Shown in pieces: positions 7,360 to 16,790 of a stretch of 64,000 nt of DNA. A program made the position numbers and the translations under genes. The stretch is from Paludibacteraceae bacterium (GTDB taxonomy: Bacteria; Bacteroidota; Bacteroidia; Bacteroidales; Paludibacteraceae). Location: positions 1-64,000 of the forward strand of contig JAKSKZ010000011.1 of NCBI GenBank assembly GCA_024401475.1. The letters are read 5' to 3'. Position 1 is the stretch's first letter, and every line of letters starts with the position of its first letter. A model generated the notes under the pieces. The model was not told the DNA's origin and searched no databases. It worked only from the letters and a program-made list of their open reading frames with translations.

Positions 7360-8811
7360 TCAGAACTTCCAACCAATGGTTGCCATAATGTTCATGTTGT
7401 TGTTACCATCGTCAGAGATAGCCTTATCTGCAGGCAAGTAGTCGTACAACATATTAGCTTGTCTCTTGTAAACCAAAGCCATATCAGCGTAGAAGCACTC
7501 TCCTCTGTAACCCAAACCACCTGTCAAATAGAGAGTCTCCTTTGGCAATGAAACTGGGTAATCAGAACTATACCAAAGTTCTTTGGCAGCCTCGTCCTTA
7601 ACTGGCTTAGTCACATAAGCAGCACCCAAACGACCAGCAAAGCCTTTAACGATATTAATCTCTGCACCCGCCTTGATAGTGTGAGTAGCATTCATGTATT
7701 CGTTGATGCGATCCTTCTCCTCAGACTCGTCAAAATCTGCATATCGAGCAGTCCAATGACTACCCTCGTAACCATATACATCACCATCAACATCAGTAAG
7801 ACGCATTGCAGAATAATCAGCAAATTGATATTCCAAACCAATGATGGCTCTCTTACCAATCACAAATCCCAAGCTGGCTTGCAATTTCAAAGGTGTCTGC
7901 AAACTATATGACAAGTCAGTTGCAGAAATCTCCGTGCCTCTATGACTAGCATTTATATCATTATAATCCATATTTTGGTCAGTATATTGGTCGATAGTCC
8001 AGAACGTAGGCGTATGGAAAGCCAAACCAACTCTGAAGAAATCTGTCACACGAGCAATAGCACCCAACTTAAAGTTGAAACCAGAACCTGTTGCCTCGTA
8101 GTAGTTGTCAAGATACCAATTCTCGTCTGGATTATAAAAAATCTCATCATAATTTGTCAGTTGCGTATAATCTAAACTTGTCACACCCAAACCAATACCC
8201 CAATAGAAACGGTTGCTGACATTCATACCATAAGAGAAATCCCACTCTCCGATGCCACCGTTCTCTTTGAAGCGAACACGAGTATCAATTTTTTCACCCT
8301 CAGCTAGAATTGGATTCCATTCCTCATTCAACAAACCTAATTGTTGAGCAGAATTCTTAACTGCAAAAGAAGCTTTATCAACCATGTCATCCGTCATGGA
8401 AGTCGTTTTATTTCTCATCACCACGCTAGAATAGCTCTTGAAATTCTTCAAACGACTATAACCGATACCAAACGAAGATGTAACATATCCGTTTCTCTTG
8501 CCGCTATTACCGAAGTTGATAATAAGACCGAAGTTGTTTACACTACAACCCAAAGAGTTATCATTCGTCACATATACGTTAGGAGTAAATGTAAGATCCC
8601 ACTTGCTATAGACACCCAAACCTGCAGGGTTATCCTTCATCGTTGAAGCATTTGCTCCCAAAGCACCGAAAGCACCTGCCATTGCAGAGTAGCGAGCTGT
8701 ACCCATAACAGGGTCTTCACGGCTAATGTTCAATGCGTCGTATGCATTTTGAGCAGACATTGAGCCAAAGCCTAAAAACAAGCCGAAAGCGGCCAATCCT
8801 AATCTTTTCAT
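7360..8811 (-). CDS. OmpP1/FadL-like outer-membrane porin
   Basis: 483 residues. Signal peptide to about residue 20 (FGSMSAQ). The mature N-terminus YDALNISREDPVMGTARYSA and the following GGAFGALGANAS-type Gly/Ala stretch with NPAGLGVY are typical of the Bacteroidota OmpP1/FadL/TodX-related family. Alternating beta-strand pattern throughout, ending WKF as in outer-membrane barrels. Homologues are often annotated as hemin receptors or long-chain fatty-acid transporters; the substrate cannot be read from sequence. Single gene with a strong terminator. Confidence 0.85.
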   Translation of the reverse strand: MKRLGLAAFGLFLGFGSMSAQNAYDALNISREDPVMGTARYSAMAGAFGALGANASTMKDNPAGLGVYSKWDLTFTPNVYVTNDNSLGCSVNNFGLIINFGNSGKRNGYVTSSFGIGYSRLKNFKSYSSVVMRNKTTSMTDDMVDKASFAVKNSAQQLGLLNEEWNPILAEGEKIDTRVRFKENGGIGEWDFSYGMNVSNRFYWGIGLGVTSLDYTQLTNYDEIFYNPDENWYLDNYYEATGSGFNFKLGAIARVTDFFRVGLAFHTPTFWTIDQYTDQNMDYNDINASHRGTEISATDLSYSLQTPLKLQASLGFVIGKRAIIGLEYQFADYSAMRLTDVDGDVYGYEGSHWTARYADFDESEEKDRINEYMNATHTIKAGAEINIVKGFAGRLGAAYVTKPVKDEAAKELWYSSDYPVSLPKETLYLTGGLGYRGECFYADMALVYKRQANMLYDYLPADKAISDDGNNNMNIMATIGWKF

Positions 8812-8921
8812 ATCTTATTCAATTTATATTCTTATATATAATTTTTATTCAACAAAGGAAGACCCACGCCCAAGAGGAACTTCGACATGAATCTTCCTTT
8901 TATACTAACTCTAGTAACCAA

Positions 8922-10070
8922 TCATCTTCCGCGTCCGCCGACTCTGCCTGAACCACCGCCTCTTACAGAAGAACCGCTGCTGAATGATGAAGAACCGCTG
9001 CTGAATGATGAAGAGGAACTGTTTGACGAACCTCTACTAGAAGAACTTCTGCTAGAAGAGCTGCTGGTAGAGCTGTTGGAATAATTGCCCCTTTCACCTC
9101 CTCTATAAGAAGATGATGAACCATCATAAGAAGACGATGAACCACTTCTCAATGAAGATCCCGACCAAGACGTATTAGTTCTTGATGAGGAACCACTTCT
9201 TACTGACGAACCTCTGCTCGAAGAAGAGTTTGAAGATCCACTGCTTCTCAACGAAGATGAGTTACCTCTTGAAGAGTTTGAACTTCTAACAGAAGAACCT
9301 CTTGAAGAAGAACTACTCTCGAATGATGAAGATCCTCCTCTTGAAGAACTTCCACCTCTCACAGATGAACTGTTTGAGTTAGAAGAGCGTAGTGAAGATC
9401 TGCTGCTTCCGAAAGAAGAGCGTCCGCTACCGAATGTAGATCTACCGCTTCTTGGAGAAACTGAACTACCACCTGAATAGTATGTTCTATTATATGGGCG
9501 ATAGTGGCTATGACCATTATGACTGACATAATGAGTATGTCCATACCACCTATCATAGCTTGGATGCCAAACTGGAGCATGGTAATGGTATGAATAATAA
9601 GCTGGGCGGTAATATCCATAATAATAGTGTGGATAATTGTAGTAATATCCATAATGAGGATAACTCCAGTAAGAATAATAACCGCCCCAAGTCCAGCTCC
9701 AATAAGATGGAGTTGAGTAAACATAGACATTAGTCGTTGTTGCTGGTTGCTCGTAAATAGTCAAATCAGCATCGTGATACTTTTGTAGGCGACGAGAATA
9801 TACATAATCCGACTCGTCATCCACAAAAAGCGTGTCATACTTCTCCTCATACTCTTGACGAACTTGCTCTGCATTCAACTCTGCACGACGCACTTTTTGC
9901 AAATCGGCTCTTCTTCTTTGTTCCGCCAATTTTTGTGCCTCTTGAGCAGCCTTTACAGAATCAGCCTCGGCGTTAGCCTCAGCCTCTGTAACATATAGTT
10001 CGTCTTGCGCATAAACACCCCATGACAACATCATCATAGGGATAGCCAACCAAAATTTTAATCTATTCAT
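8922..10070 (-). CDS. Secreted low-complexity Ser-rich, Tyr/His-rich protein
   Basis: 382 residues from the ATG at 10070, chosen because AGGAGGACTAAAT precedes it and the signal peptide (MNRLKFWLAIPMMMLSWGVYA) starts there; an ATG 18 codons upstream would spoil it. Order: signal peptide, Ala/Glu/Arg-rich coiled-coil-like segment (about 22-70), Tyr/His/Trp-rich segment (about 110-185), then about 190 residues almost entirely Ser with Arg, Gly and Asn, ending in GGRGR. No enzymatic domain. A surface or matrix role, or metal binding through the His/Tyr segment, is only a guess. Divergent from prmA. Confidence 0.75.
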   Translation of the reverse strand: MNRLKFWLAIPMMMLSWGVYAQDELYVTEAEANAEADSVKAAQEAQKLAEQRRRADLQKVRRAELNAEQVRQEYEEKYDTLFVDDESDYVYSRRLQKYHDADLTIYEQPATTTNVYVYSTPSYWSWTWGGYYSYWSYPHYGYYYNYPHYYYGYYRPAYYSYHYHAPVWHPSYDRWYGHTHYVSHNGHSHYRPYNRTYYSGGSSVSPRSGRSTFGSGRSSFGSSRSSLRSSNSNSSSVRGGSSSRGGSSSFESSSSSRGSSVRSSNSSRGNSSSLRSSGSSNSSSSRGSSVRSGSSSRTNTSWSGSSLRSGSSSSYDGSSSSYRGGERGNYSNSSTSSSSSRSSSSRGSSNSSSSSFSSGSSSFSSGSSVRGGGSGRVGGRGR

Positions 10071-10151
10071 ATTTAGTCCTCCTAAAATTTGCTCTTCGTT
10101 TCCGAAGAAAGAAAACATAAACAATTACTCTCATTTAGCGGAAAATCCCCC

Positions 10152-10181
10152 TTGCGATTACCGCCCTTTTGTTTATCTTTG
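10152..10181 (+). promoter_or_regulatory. Promoter reading toward prmA
   Basis: TTG at 10152-10154, 19 bp, TATCTTTG at 10174-10181. Its -7-type box forms one arm of a perfect palindrome with that of the opposite promoter (TATCTTTG-tcaacg-CAAAGATA). Confidence 0.65.
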
Positions 10182-10187
10182 TCAACG

Positions 10188-10217
10188 CAAAGATATATAA
10201 AAAAAGAACACCCGCAA
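10188..10217 (-). promoter_or_regulatory. Promoter reading toward the Ser-rich protein
   Basis: On the minus strand: TTG (10217-10215), 19 bp, TATCTTTG (10195-10188). Overlaps face to face with the plus-strand promoter at 10152-10181. Confidence 0.7.
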
Positions 10218-10319
10218 CCATTTAACTTTTATTAGATTAAGGTTGCCCCCTTTGGGTATCTCTTTTGCCATTTAGACATTGCTAAAGAGAAATGGTTTAA
10301 TCAAAACAAAAAAAAATTT

Positions 10320-11159
10320 ATGGATTATTTTGAATTCCTCTTCAAATACACACTTGAGAACGATTATATCGCAGATCTTCTCTCTTCTGAATTGGGAGAA
10401 ATAGGATTTGAAAGTTTCGTGACGGGCAACGAAGGGTTGACAGCATACATCCCTTCCAATCTTTATGACGAGGCAAAATTGAACGCCCTCGTCGCCAACT
10501 TCGAGTATGACAAAGCGGTTAGTTATACGAAGAAATTCGTCGAAGGAAAAAATTGGAACGAAGAGTGGGAAAAGCACTACTTCCAACCCATCATCTTGGG
10601 TGACGACTGCGTAATCCACAGCACTTTCCACAAAGACATTCCTGCGGCAAAATATGATATTCTCATCGACCCTAAAATGTCTTTCGGCACAGGCCATCAT
10701 GAGACAACATCGCTTATGCTAAGAGCACTGATCAATGCTGAATTAGCAGGAAAGTCCCTTCTCGACATGGGTTGCGGAACAGCCGTCCTCGCCATCTTGG
10801 CGGCTAAAAAAGGAGCAACTCCTATTTTAGCTATCGACATTGACGAATGGGCCTACAACAATTCGCTCGAAAACGTTTCACTAAATGACGTAAAAGGCAT
10901 TCGTGTTGAAATGGGTGGCGCAGAATTGCTCGGTGCCGAGAAATTCGACATCATCATGGCCAATATCAACCGAAACATTCTTTTGCACGACATGCACAAA
11001 TATGTTGAGTGCATGCACACTGGATCGGAGCTCTACATGAGCGGATTCTACGAAAGAGACATACCTGTCATCGACGAAGAGGCAAAAAAGCATGGTCTCG
11101 AACTACTCGGATATGAGGAGAAAAATCTTTGGGTAGCCGTTCATTATAGAAAACTATAA
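10320..11159 (+). CDS. prmA: Ribosomal protein L11 methyltransferase PrmA
   Basis: 279 residues, usual for the family. Transfers methyl groups from S-adenosylmethionine to ribosomal protein L11. The N-terminal half is the L11-recognition domain; the catalytic half shows DPKMSFGTGHHETT and LLDMGCGTAVLAILAAKKGA (SAM motif I) and MANINRN (motif IV, usually NxL/N). Cytoplasmic. Downstream lies a short spacer with a hairpin repeat and then the helicase gene; no terminator is clear, so readthrough is possible. Confidence 0.95.
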   Translation: MDYFEFLFKYTLENDYIADLLSSELGEIGFESFVTGNEGLTAYIPSNLYDEAKLNALVANFEYDKAVSYTKKFVEGKNWNEEWEKHYFQPIILGDDCVIHSTFHKDIPAAKYDILIDPKMSFGTGHHETTSLMLRALINAELAGKSLLDMGCGTAVLAILAAKKGATPILAIDIDEWAYNNSLENVSLNDVKGIRVEMGGAELLGAEKFDIIMANINRNILLHDMHKYVECMHTGSELYMSGFYERDIPVIDEEAKKHGLELLGYEEKNLWVAVHYRKL

Positions 11160-11249
11160 TAGTATTTGATTAAAAACGGGACGATATGCCCCTCAAAATA
11201 ATTGGGCAACATCTATGAGTGTCCTACAATTGGAAAAACAAAAAATAAT

Positions 11250-11275
11250 GGGCGGCCACAAGGGTCGCCCCTACT
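11250..11275 (+). repeat. GGGCGACC hairpin repeat, copy 2
   Basis: gggcggcc-acaa-gggtcgcccc hairpin between prmA and the helicase gene, followed by tac as in the other copies. Confidence 0.6.
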
Positions 11276-11284
11276 CTGTATAAA

Positions 11285-13762
11285 ATGCAAACAAACCCAC
11301 AATTGGAGCTTGCCAACGAGCTCTTGAAACACACCGACACAAATTTATTTTTAACAGGAAAAGCAGGAACAGGAAAGACAACCTTCCTAAAACAACTTAA
11401 ACTCAACTCGCCCAAGCGCATGGTCGTCGTAGCCCCCACGGGCGTGGCCGCCATCAATGCAGGAGGAGTAACTATCCACTCCTTTTTCCAATTAAGTTTC
11501 GGCCCGTATGTGCCAGGTACACCTGTCAACACCGCTGAGCTGTTCCGTTTCCGCAAGGAGAAGATCAACATCATCCGAAGCTTAGACCTATTGGTGATTG
11601 ATGAAATCAGTATGGTGCGAGCAGATTTGCTCGACTCCATCGACAACGTGCTTCGTCATTTCAGAAGAACCCAAGAACCATTTGGCGGTGTTCAGCTGCT
11701 GATGATTGGCGACATCCAGCAATTGGCTCCCGTCATCAAAGACGACGAGTGGGCTTTGCTTCAAAATAGTTATGCCACTCCGTTCTTCTTCAGCAGCCTT
11801 GCCTTGCAAAAGACACCTTATGCTTGTGTGGAGTTGAAAACCGTCTATCGCCAAGCAGACGACAAATTCGTCAGCCTGCTCAATAAAATCAGAGAGAACA
11901 ACGTTGATGCAGATACGCTCAAAAGCCTCAACGCCAACTATATTCCCAACTTCAACCCCAAAGACGAAGAGGGCTACATCCGTCTAACCACCCACAACTA
12001 TCAGGCGCAAGACCTCAACAAACGAAAGCTTGACGAGCTTGACTCGAAAAGTCACTTCTTCAAGGCTACCATCACAGGCAACTTCCCCGAATACTCCTAC
12101 CCTACGGATGAAAACCTCGAACTGAAAGAGGGTGCGCAAGTTATGTTCATCAAGAACGATTCCAACCCGGCTAAAAGATATTACAACGGGAAAATTGGAC
12201 ACATCACAAAAATAGGGAAAGACGATATCACCGTAGTGGGCAACGACGACAACGAGACCATTTTCGTTGTACGAGAAAAGTGGGAAAACATCAAATACAC
12301 ACTCAACGCAGAGACCAAAGAATTGGAAGAGAGTACGGATGGCACTTTCGAACAATTCCCCCTCAAAACAGCGTGGGCCATCACCGTTCATAAAAGCCAA
12401 GGCTTGACTTTCGAGAAAGCCATCATAGACGCACAAGCTTCATTCACCCACGGCCAGGTCTATGTGGCCCTCAGTCGCTGCAAATCATTAGAGGGACTGG
12501 TTTTAAGCTCTCCCATCACAAGCGACTCCATCAAGCGTGATTTGCGCGTAGATGATTTCAACAAATCCTCGGAGCAACGCGTCCCAAACCAAGACGCAAT
12601 TGCCATAATGAAGCATAACTACTACACAAAGCTCATCATCGAACAGTTCGATTTCAAACCGATGTTCGCCCGTTTCCTTCAATTGAAACGCATCGTGAAT
12701 GAGAGTTTCTTCAAATCCTATCCAGAGGTGGAGAGACACTTCAATGAGGCGGAAGGCAAAATCAGGGATGAAGTCAGAAACGTATCGGAAAAGTTCATTC
12801 TACAGTTGAGCCAACTGCTTGCCAACACCACCGACACAGAAAACGACACATTCCTCAAAGAACGCATCTGCAAAGGTGCGGACTACTTCTTGGAAAAGAC
12901 CAATTCGCTTATTGCCTTCACGGTGCAACAAGCCGAAGCCATCGAAACCGACAACAAAGAGATTCGGAAAGACCTCGACATTGCTTTGGAGAATATCGAT
13001 ACGGACATACGCATAAAGAAGGCAACATTGCCCCTCTGCAAAACCGCTTTCTCCGTCGGCGAATATCTAAAGGAGAAAGCCAAAGCAAGCATTGGAGAAA
13101 CGGGGAAAGGCAATAGCAAATCGAAAAGCAGCAGTGGGACAAAAGAGCGAAAAATCGCCGTCCCGAGCGACATCAAACACAAAGAGATTTACACCCAGCT
13201 ACGCAGTTGGAGGCAAGACATGGCCGAAACGATGGGAGTCCCAGCCTATGTCGTCTTGGCTCAAAGTGCCCTCATCGGCATCTGCAACTATCTGCCAACA
13301 TCGGTGAAAGAGTTGGAGAAAATCTCCGGCGTCGGCAAAACGACCATCCAAAAATACGGAAAGGACTTATTGGAGATTGTGGAACAAAGCATCAAACAAT
13401 ATGGTTATGAGAAGGATGACAATGTATTCCTCCAACATGGCCAAGATCCTTCGGAAAAGAAGGAAAAGGGAGACACCTATCTATCCACCTTGCAACTTTT
13501 TGAAGAGGGGAAAAGTATTCCAGAGATTGCCGAAGCCCGCCACTTAGCTCAAAGTACCATCGAGGTTCACCTCTACAAATTGGCATTAGAAGGAAAAGTT
13601 GACATCGACAAACTCTGTCCTCCCGAAAGAATGGCACAACTCATCAAGGCTTGCAAAGAATCTCCTAACAAAGAAAACAAAGAGATGAAAGAGAGCCTCA
13701 ACTGCTCATGGAGCGAATTGCACTATGCACGAGAGATGGCCAAAAGAGAACATAAGGCATAA
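11285..13762 (+). CDS. Pif1-like SF1 helicase with HRDC and HTH domains
   Basis: 825 residues. Walker A LTGKAGTGKTTF (about 23-34), VVAPTGVAAINAGG (motif Ia), VIDEISMV (Walker B), GDIQQLAPV (motif III), and TAWAITVHKSQGLTF with YVALSRCKSLEG (motifs V-VI): the Pif1/RecD2-like SF1B group. The C-terminal third adds an HRDC-like domain (LRSWRQDMAETMGVPAYVVL) and a winged-helix-like end (EEGKSIPEIAEARHLAQSTI), as in RecQ C-termini. Predicted role: ATP-driven 5'-to-3' unwinding in replication or repair. ATG at 11285 lies just after the hairpin repeat; a terminator follows the stop. Confidence 0.9.
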   Translation: MQTNPQLELANELLKHTDTNLFLTGKAGTGKTTFLKQLKLNSPKRMVVVAPTGVAAINAGGVTIHSFFQLSFGPYVPGTPVNTAELFRFRKEKINIIRSLDLLVIDEISMVRADLLDSIDNVLRHFRRTQEPFGGVQLLMIGDIQQLAPVIKDDEWALLQNSYATPFFFSSLALQKTPYACVELKTVYRQADDKFVSLLNKIRENNVDADTLKSLNANYIPNFNPKDEEGYIRLTTHNYQAQDLNKRKLDELDSKSHFFKATITGNFPEYSYPTDENLELKEGAQVMFIKNDSNPAKRYYNGKIGHITKIGKDDITVVGNDDNETIFVVREKWENIKYTLNAETKELEESTDGTFEQFPLKTAWAITVHKSQGLTFEKAIIDAQASFTHGQVYVALSRCKSLEGLVLSSPITSDSIKRDLRVDDFNKSSEQRVPNQDAIAIMKHNYYTKLIIEQFDFKPMFARFLQLKRIVNESFFKSYPEVERHFNEAEGKIRDEVRNVSEKFILQLSQLLANTTDTENDTFLKERICKGADYFLEKTNSLIAFTVQQAEAIETDNKEIRKDLDIALENIDTDIRIKKATLPLCKTAFSVGEYLKEKAKASIGETGKGNSKSKSSSGTKERKIAVPSDIKHKEIYTQLRSWRQDMAETMGVPAYVVLAQSALIGICNYLPTSVKELEKISGVGKTTIQKYGKDLLEIVEQSIKQYGYEKDDNVFLQHGQDPSEKKEKGDTYLSTLQLFEEGKSIPEIAEARHLAQSTIEVHLYKLALEGKVDIDKLCPPERMAQLIKACKESPNKENKEMKESLNCSWSELHYAREMAKREHKA

Positions 13763-13767
13763 GGAGG

Positions 13768-13805
13768 AAAAAGGAGACGGGAATATTCCACGCCTCCTTT
13801 TTTTT
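13768..13805 (+). terminator. Terminator of the helicase gene
   Basis: Stem aaaaaggag/ctccttttt (9 bp) with a run of T, six bases after the stop codon. Confidence 0.8.
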
Positions 13806-13873
13806 GCAAAATAAAATAGCCTTCCCTTCTCACGGAAACATTAAGGTACTTCTTGTATGATGTGATACAATCA

Positions 13874-15073
13874 TTATTCGCTCATTACTACAGATTCCAT
13901 GACTTTCCCGTTTTTCAATACCAACATGATTGATTTATTAGGATTGGCAAATGAAGACAGAACCATTTTACCTGTAAACTCTTTCCACTCAAAATCAGGC
14001 AATTCGTCTACATAAGCCATAAAAGTCTGTATATACGTAAGGTAGGAAAGAGTATAGTGTTGCAAAAGAGACAATGTCCCTTTGGGGCCAGCATCGGGAT
14101 CGTAGGAAACACGGCTGACTGTCATAGGGCAATTTACATCCAATTGATGTAGCCTATTATCATGATAAAACACTTTAAAATCAAAAGTTACAATATCATG
14201 TGTTATTTCTTTGTTCTTCAAAGTGAAATCTCTGGAGGTCATTAGATTCACAAAAGGGAAAGAGACATATTTTTCCTTTTTAGTCATACCGCTCCCCGTT
14301 GTTTGCATATATTTGGAGACATAAAACATATCATCATCGGTCACAAAAAGAATAAGGTCAGACTTAATAGATTTCTTCACGACTGACGTTGTTTGAATGT
14401 TGGCAAAATCAACTGTCAAACCCATAACCCGCTCCAACAAAACAGGTTCTTGTTCCGAACTAACATATTCTGCATCGAATATAGGATACATTGCTATCGG
14501 ACCATTTTTATTCTCCAATGTCCAATATCTGCTTAAGTTATTTTCCCATTTAGCAATAGTAGTTGAGTCAGAATTTGCATTAGGGGCACTGCACAATATT
14601 TGTCGCCAGACCAACTCCGCCACTCGTTTTTCATATGTTTCTAACACCTTGCGATTAAACTCATTGTCTGAAATGAATAATGGCTTTATGTCATCTTTAT
14701 ACTTTTGGACTTTATCATTATCCTCAGTATAAGAAAACGCATCGGTAAAATTCAGAGAGAAAACTTCCTTGTGTCTTAAAAGAAAATTTTGCCCTGCAAA
14801 CAAAAGTGACGCCTTCACCATTATAGTATCCTTCTTTTGAGAATTTTGAGCAGAGCTATCAAACGGGGCCATCATAATACCAGCAGAATATCTTCTACTA
14901 AGAAAATATGGATGGTTTGCAAAATCCTTGTTTGGATATGTGTATTCAGACTTTAAAGAATACAATTTACCATCGGCATAAACGAAGGTTACCGGATACG
15001 ATTTCTCCGCAGCCTGCAACACTGACACCGCAGTAAACATCAATAGCATTACTATACTTCTTAACATTTTCAT
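13874..15073 (-). CDS. Secreted protein of unknown function
   Basis: 399 residues. Signal peptide MKMLRSIVMLLMFTAVSVLQA. The mature part is soluble-looking, with many aromatic and charged residues and no recognised motif; it has a middle segment with YPIFDAEYVSSEQEPVLLERV. Not recognised as any family. Predicted periplasmic or surface location. It stands alone between convergent helicase and upstream radA; the AT-rich upstream region has TAnnTTTG-like sequences but no clear promoter. Confidence 0.75.
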   Translation of the reverse strand: MKMLRSIVMLLMFTAVSVLQAAEKSYPVTFVYADGKLYSLKSEYTYPNKDFANHPYFLSRRYSAGIMMAPFDSSAQNSQKKDTIMVKASLLFAGQNFLLRHKEVFSLNFTDAFSYTEDNDKVQKYKDDIKPLFISDNEFNRKVLETYEKRVAELVWRQILCSAPNANSDSTTIAKWENNLSRYWTLENKNGPIAMYPIFDAEYVSSEQEPVLLERVMGLTVDFANIQTTSVVKKSIKSDLILFVTDDDMFYVSKYMQTTGSGMTKKEKYVSFPFVNLMTSRDFTLKNKEITHDIVTFDFKVFYHDNRLHQLDVNCPMTVSRVSYDPDAGPKGTLSLLQHYTLSYLTYIQTFMAYVDELPDFEWKEFTGKMVLSSFANPNKSIMLVLKNGKVMESVVMSE

Positions 15074-15409
15074 GGCAATTCATTTTTAACAAGGCAAACG
15101 TATTCTACGCCCACCATGTTTAACATACATACTATTACTAACTAATTTCGTCATATACAAAGATTTTTATACTCGCACAAGGGAATGTGAATATGAAACC
15201 TCCGGAAACATATAAAATTCGATTCGTAACGAAATAGGGGATTTTCATTACAATCTCTAAGGCGAAGATATAAGCAAAACTGATAAACTCAAAATAGATT
15301 TCAAACTTTTTTTATTTTTTTCAAGGAGAAGATAAATATCAAAGGAAGAATTGGGCAAACACAAAGGATTGCCCCTACATCAGATACGGCTCAAAATTCT
15401 CAATTCCCC
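15074..15409. other. AT-rich intergenic stretch
   Basis: No gene seen. It must hold the promoter of the 13874 gene (aatctttg on the minus strand near 15158 is the nearest match) and, near radA, hairpin repeat copy 3 at 15351-15379. Confidence 0.5.
15351..15379 (+). repeat. GGGCGACC hairpin repeat, copy 3 (diverged)
   Basis: gggcaa-acacaaagga-ttgccc, followed by ctac. It is the most diverged of three copies and lies just downstream of radA, where it might help end transcription although no T run follows on that strand. Confidence 0.5.
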
Positions 15410-16783
15410 TTACCCAAACAGTATGCGAAACGCCTCCTCCACTTTGCGAGCTTGAACGATCTCTATTTTTGGATTTTTCAAACTGATGGATTTGAATTCA
15501 GGAATGACGATTTTTTTGAATCCCAACTTTTCTGCCTCCGAAATGCGCTGCTCTATACGATTGATGGGGCGAATCTCTCCAGACAAACCAATCTCTCCTG
15601 CCAGACAAACTTGACTATCCACCACAATATCCATATTAGAGGATAAGATGGCTGTGATGATTGCCAAATCGATAGCCGGGTCGTTCACCTTCAAGCCTCC
15701 CGCTATATTCAGATAGACATCCTTCTGTGCCAATTTAAAGCCGACACGCTTCTCTAATACAGCCAATAGCATATTGAGTCTCCGGATGTCAAAGCCCGTC
15801 GTTGAGCGCTGAGGCGTTCCATAAGCGGCTGTACTAACCAAAGCCTGCACCTCTATCAAGAAGGGACGAATACCCTCGATAGCCGCACCGATGGCCGTTC
15901 CGCTCAGACCTGCGTGATTTTGAGACAAAAGCATCTCGGAAGGATTGGAGACTTCTCGCAACCCATCTTGGCGCATCTCGAAAATGCCCAACTCGGCCGT
16001 ACTTCCGAAACGATTCTTTATTGAGCGAAGGATGCGATACATATAGTGCTGGTCGCCTTCAAACTGGAGCACCGTATCCACAATATGTTCCAAGACTTTC
16101 GGACCCGCAATATTGCCCTCTTTGTTGATGTGACCAACCAGCAAGACTGGCACGCCACTCTCCTTGGCAAACTTCAAGATGGCCGCCGCACATTCACGCA
16201 CCTGTGCCACACTGCCCGGAGAGGATTCTACTGCCTCTGTGCAAATCGTCTGGATGGAATCGACAATCAACACATCAGGCTGAACATTCTTCACATGGAC
16301 AAAAATCTGCTCCAAGGAGGTCTCGCTCACAATATAGCAATCGGGCTCTTCAAAATGCAGACGGTCGGCACGCAGACGAAGTTGCTTCACACTCTCCTCT
16401 CCCGACGCATACAACGTGCGCTTGCCCTTCAAATTGAGAACAATCTGCAAGACAAGGGTGGATTTACCAATGCCAGGCTCACCTCCGATCAAGGTCAACG
16501 ACCCCGGCACCAAGCCGCCTCCCAACACACGGTTAAACTCCTCGCTTCCCGTATCAATACGAGGCTCATCACCTCCTTGCACCTGCCCTATAAGGACAGG
16601 CTTCGATTTGACAGATTCAGGCAAATAACCAGCCGTAGAACGAGCAACAGAAGGCGATTCCTTCCGGACTACCTCTTCCACATACGTATTCCACTCTCCA
16701 CAAACAGGACATTTTCCCACCCATTTAGGAGCCTCATTACCACAATTTTGGCAAACATAGACCGACTTTACCTTTCCTGCCAT
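15410..16783 (-). CDS. radA: DNA repair protein RadA
   Basis: 457 residues, normal length. N-terminal zinc finger (YVCQNCG and KCPVCGEWNT), RecA-like core with Walker A GGEPGIGKST, the RadA signature KNRFGS, and a C-terminal Lon-protease-like domain (from about residue 330, VYLNIAGGLKVNDPA). A branch-migration helicase acting on recombination intermediates in the cytoplasm. It follows the S66 peptidase gene by 7 bp on the same strand, so both are probably co-transcribed. Confidence 0.97.
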   Translation of the reverse strand: MAGKVKSVYVCQNCGNEAPKWVGKCPVCGEWNTYVEEVVRKESPSVARSTAGYLPESVKSKPVLIGQVQGGDEPRIDTGSEEFNRVLGGGLVPGSLTLIGGEPGIGKSTLVLQIVLNLKGKRTLYASGEESVKQLRLRADRLHFEEPDCYIVSETSLEQIFVHVKNVQPDVLIVDSIQTICTEAVESSPGSVAQVRECAAAILKFAKESGVPVLLVGHINKEGNIAGPKVLEHIVDTVLQFEGDQHYMYRILRSIKNRFGSTAELGIFEMRQDGLREVSNPSEMLLSQNHAGLSGTAIGAAIEGIRPFLIEVQALVSTAAYGTPQRSTTGFDIRRLNMLLAVLEKRVGFKLAQKDVYLNIAGGLKVNDPAIDLAIITAILSSNMDIVVDSQVCLAGEIGLSGEIRPINRIEQRISEAEKLGFKKIVIPEFKSISLKNPKIEIVQARKVEEAFRILFG

Positions 16784-16790
16784 CTCCTAC

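Noticed and set aside
8887..9084. A plus-strand frame rich in Leu and Glu
   Set aside because: It is the antisense of the Ser-rich coding repeat.
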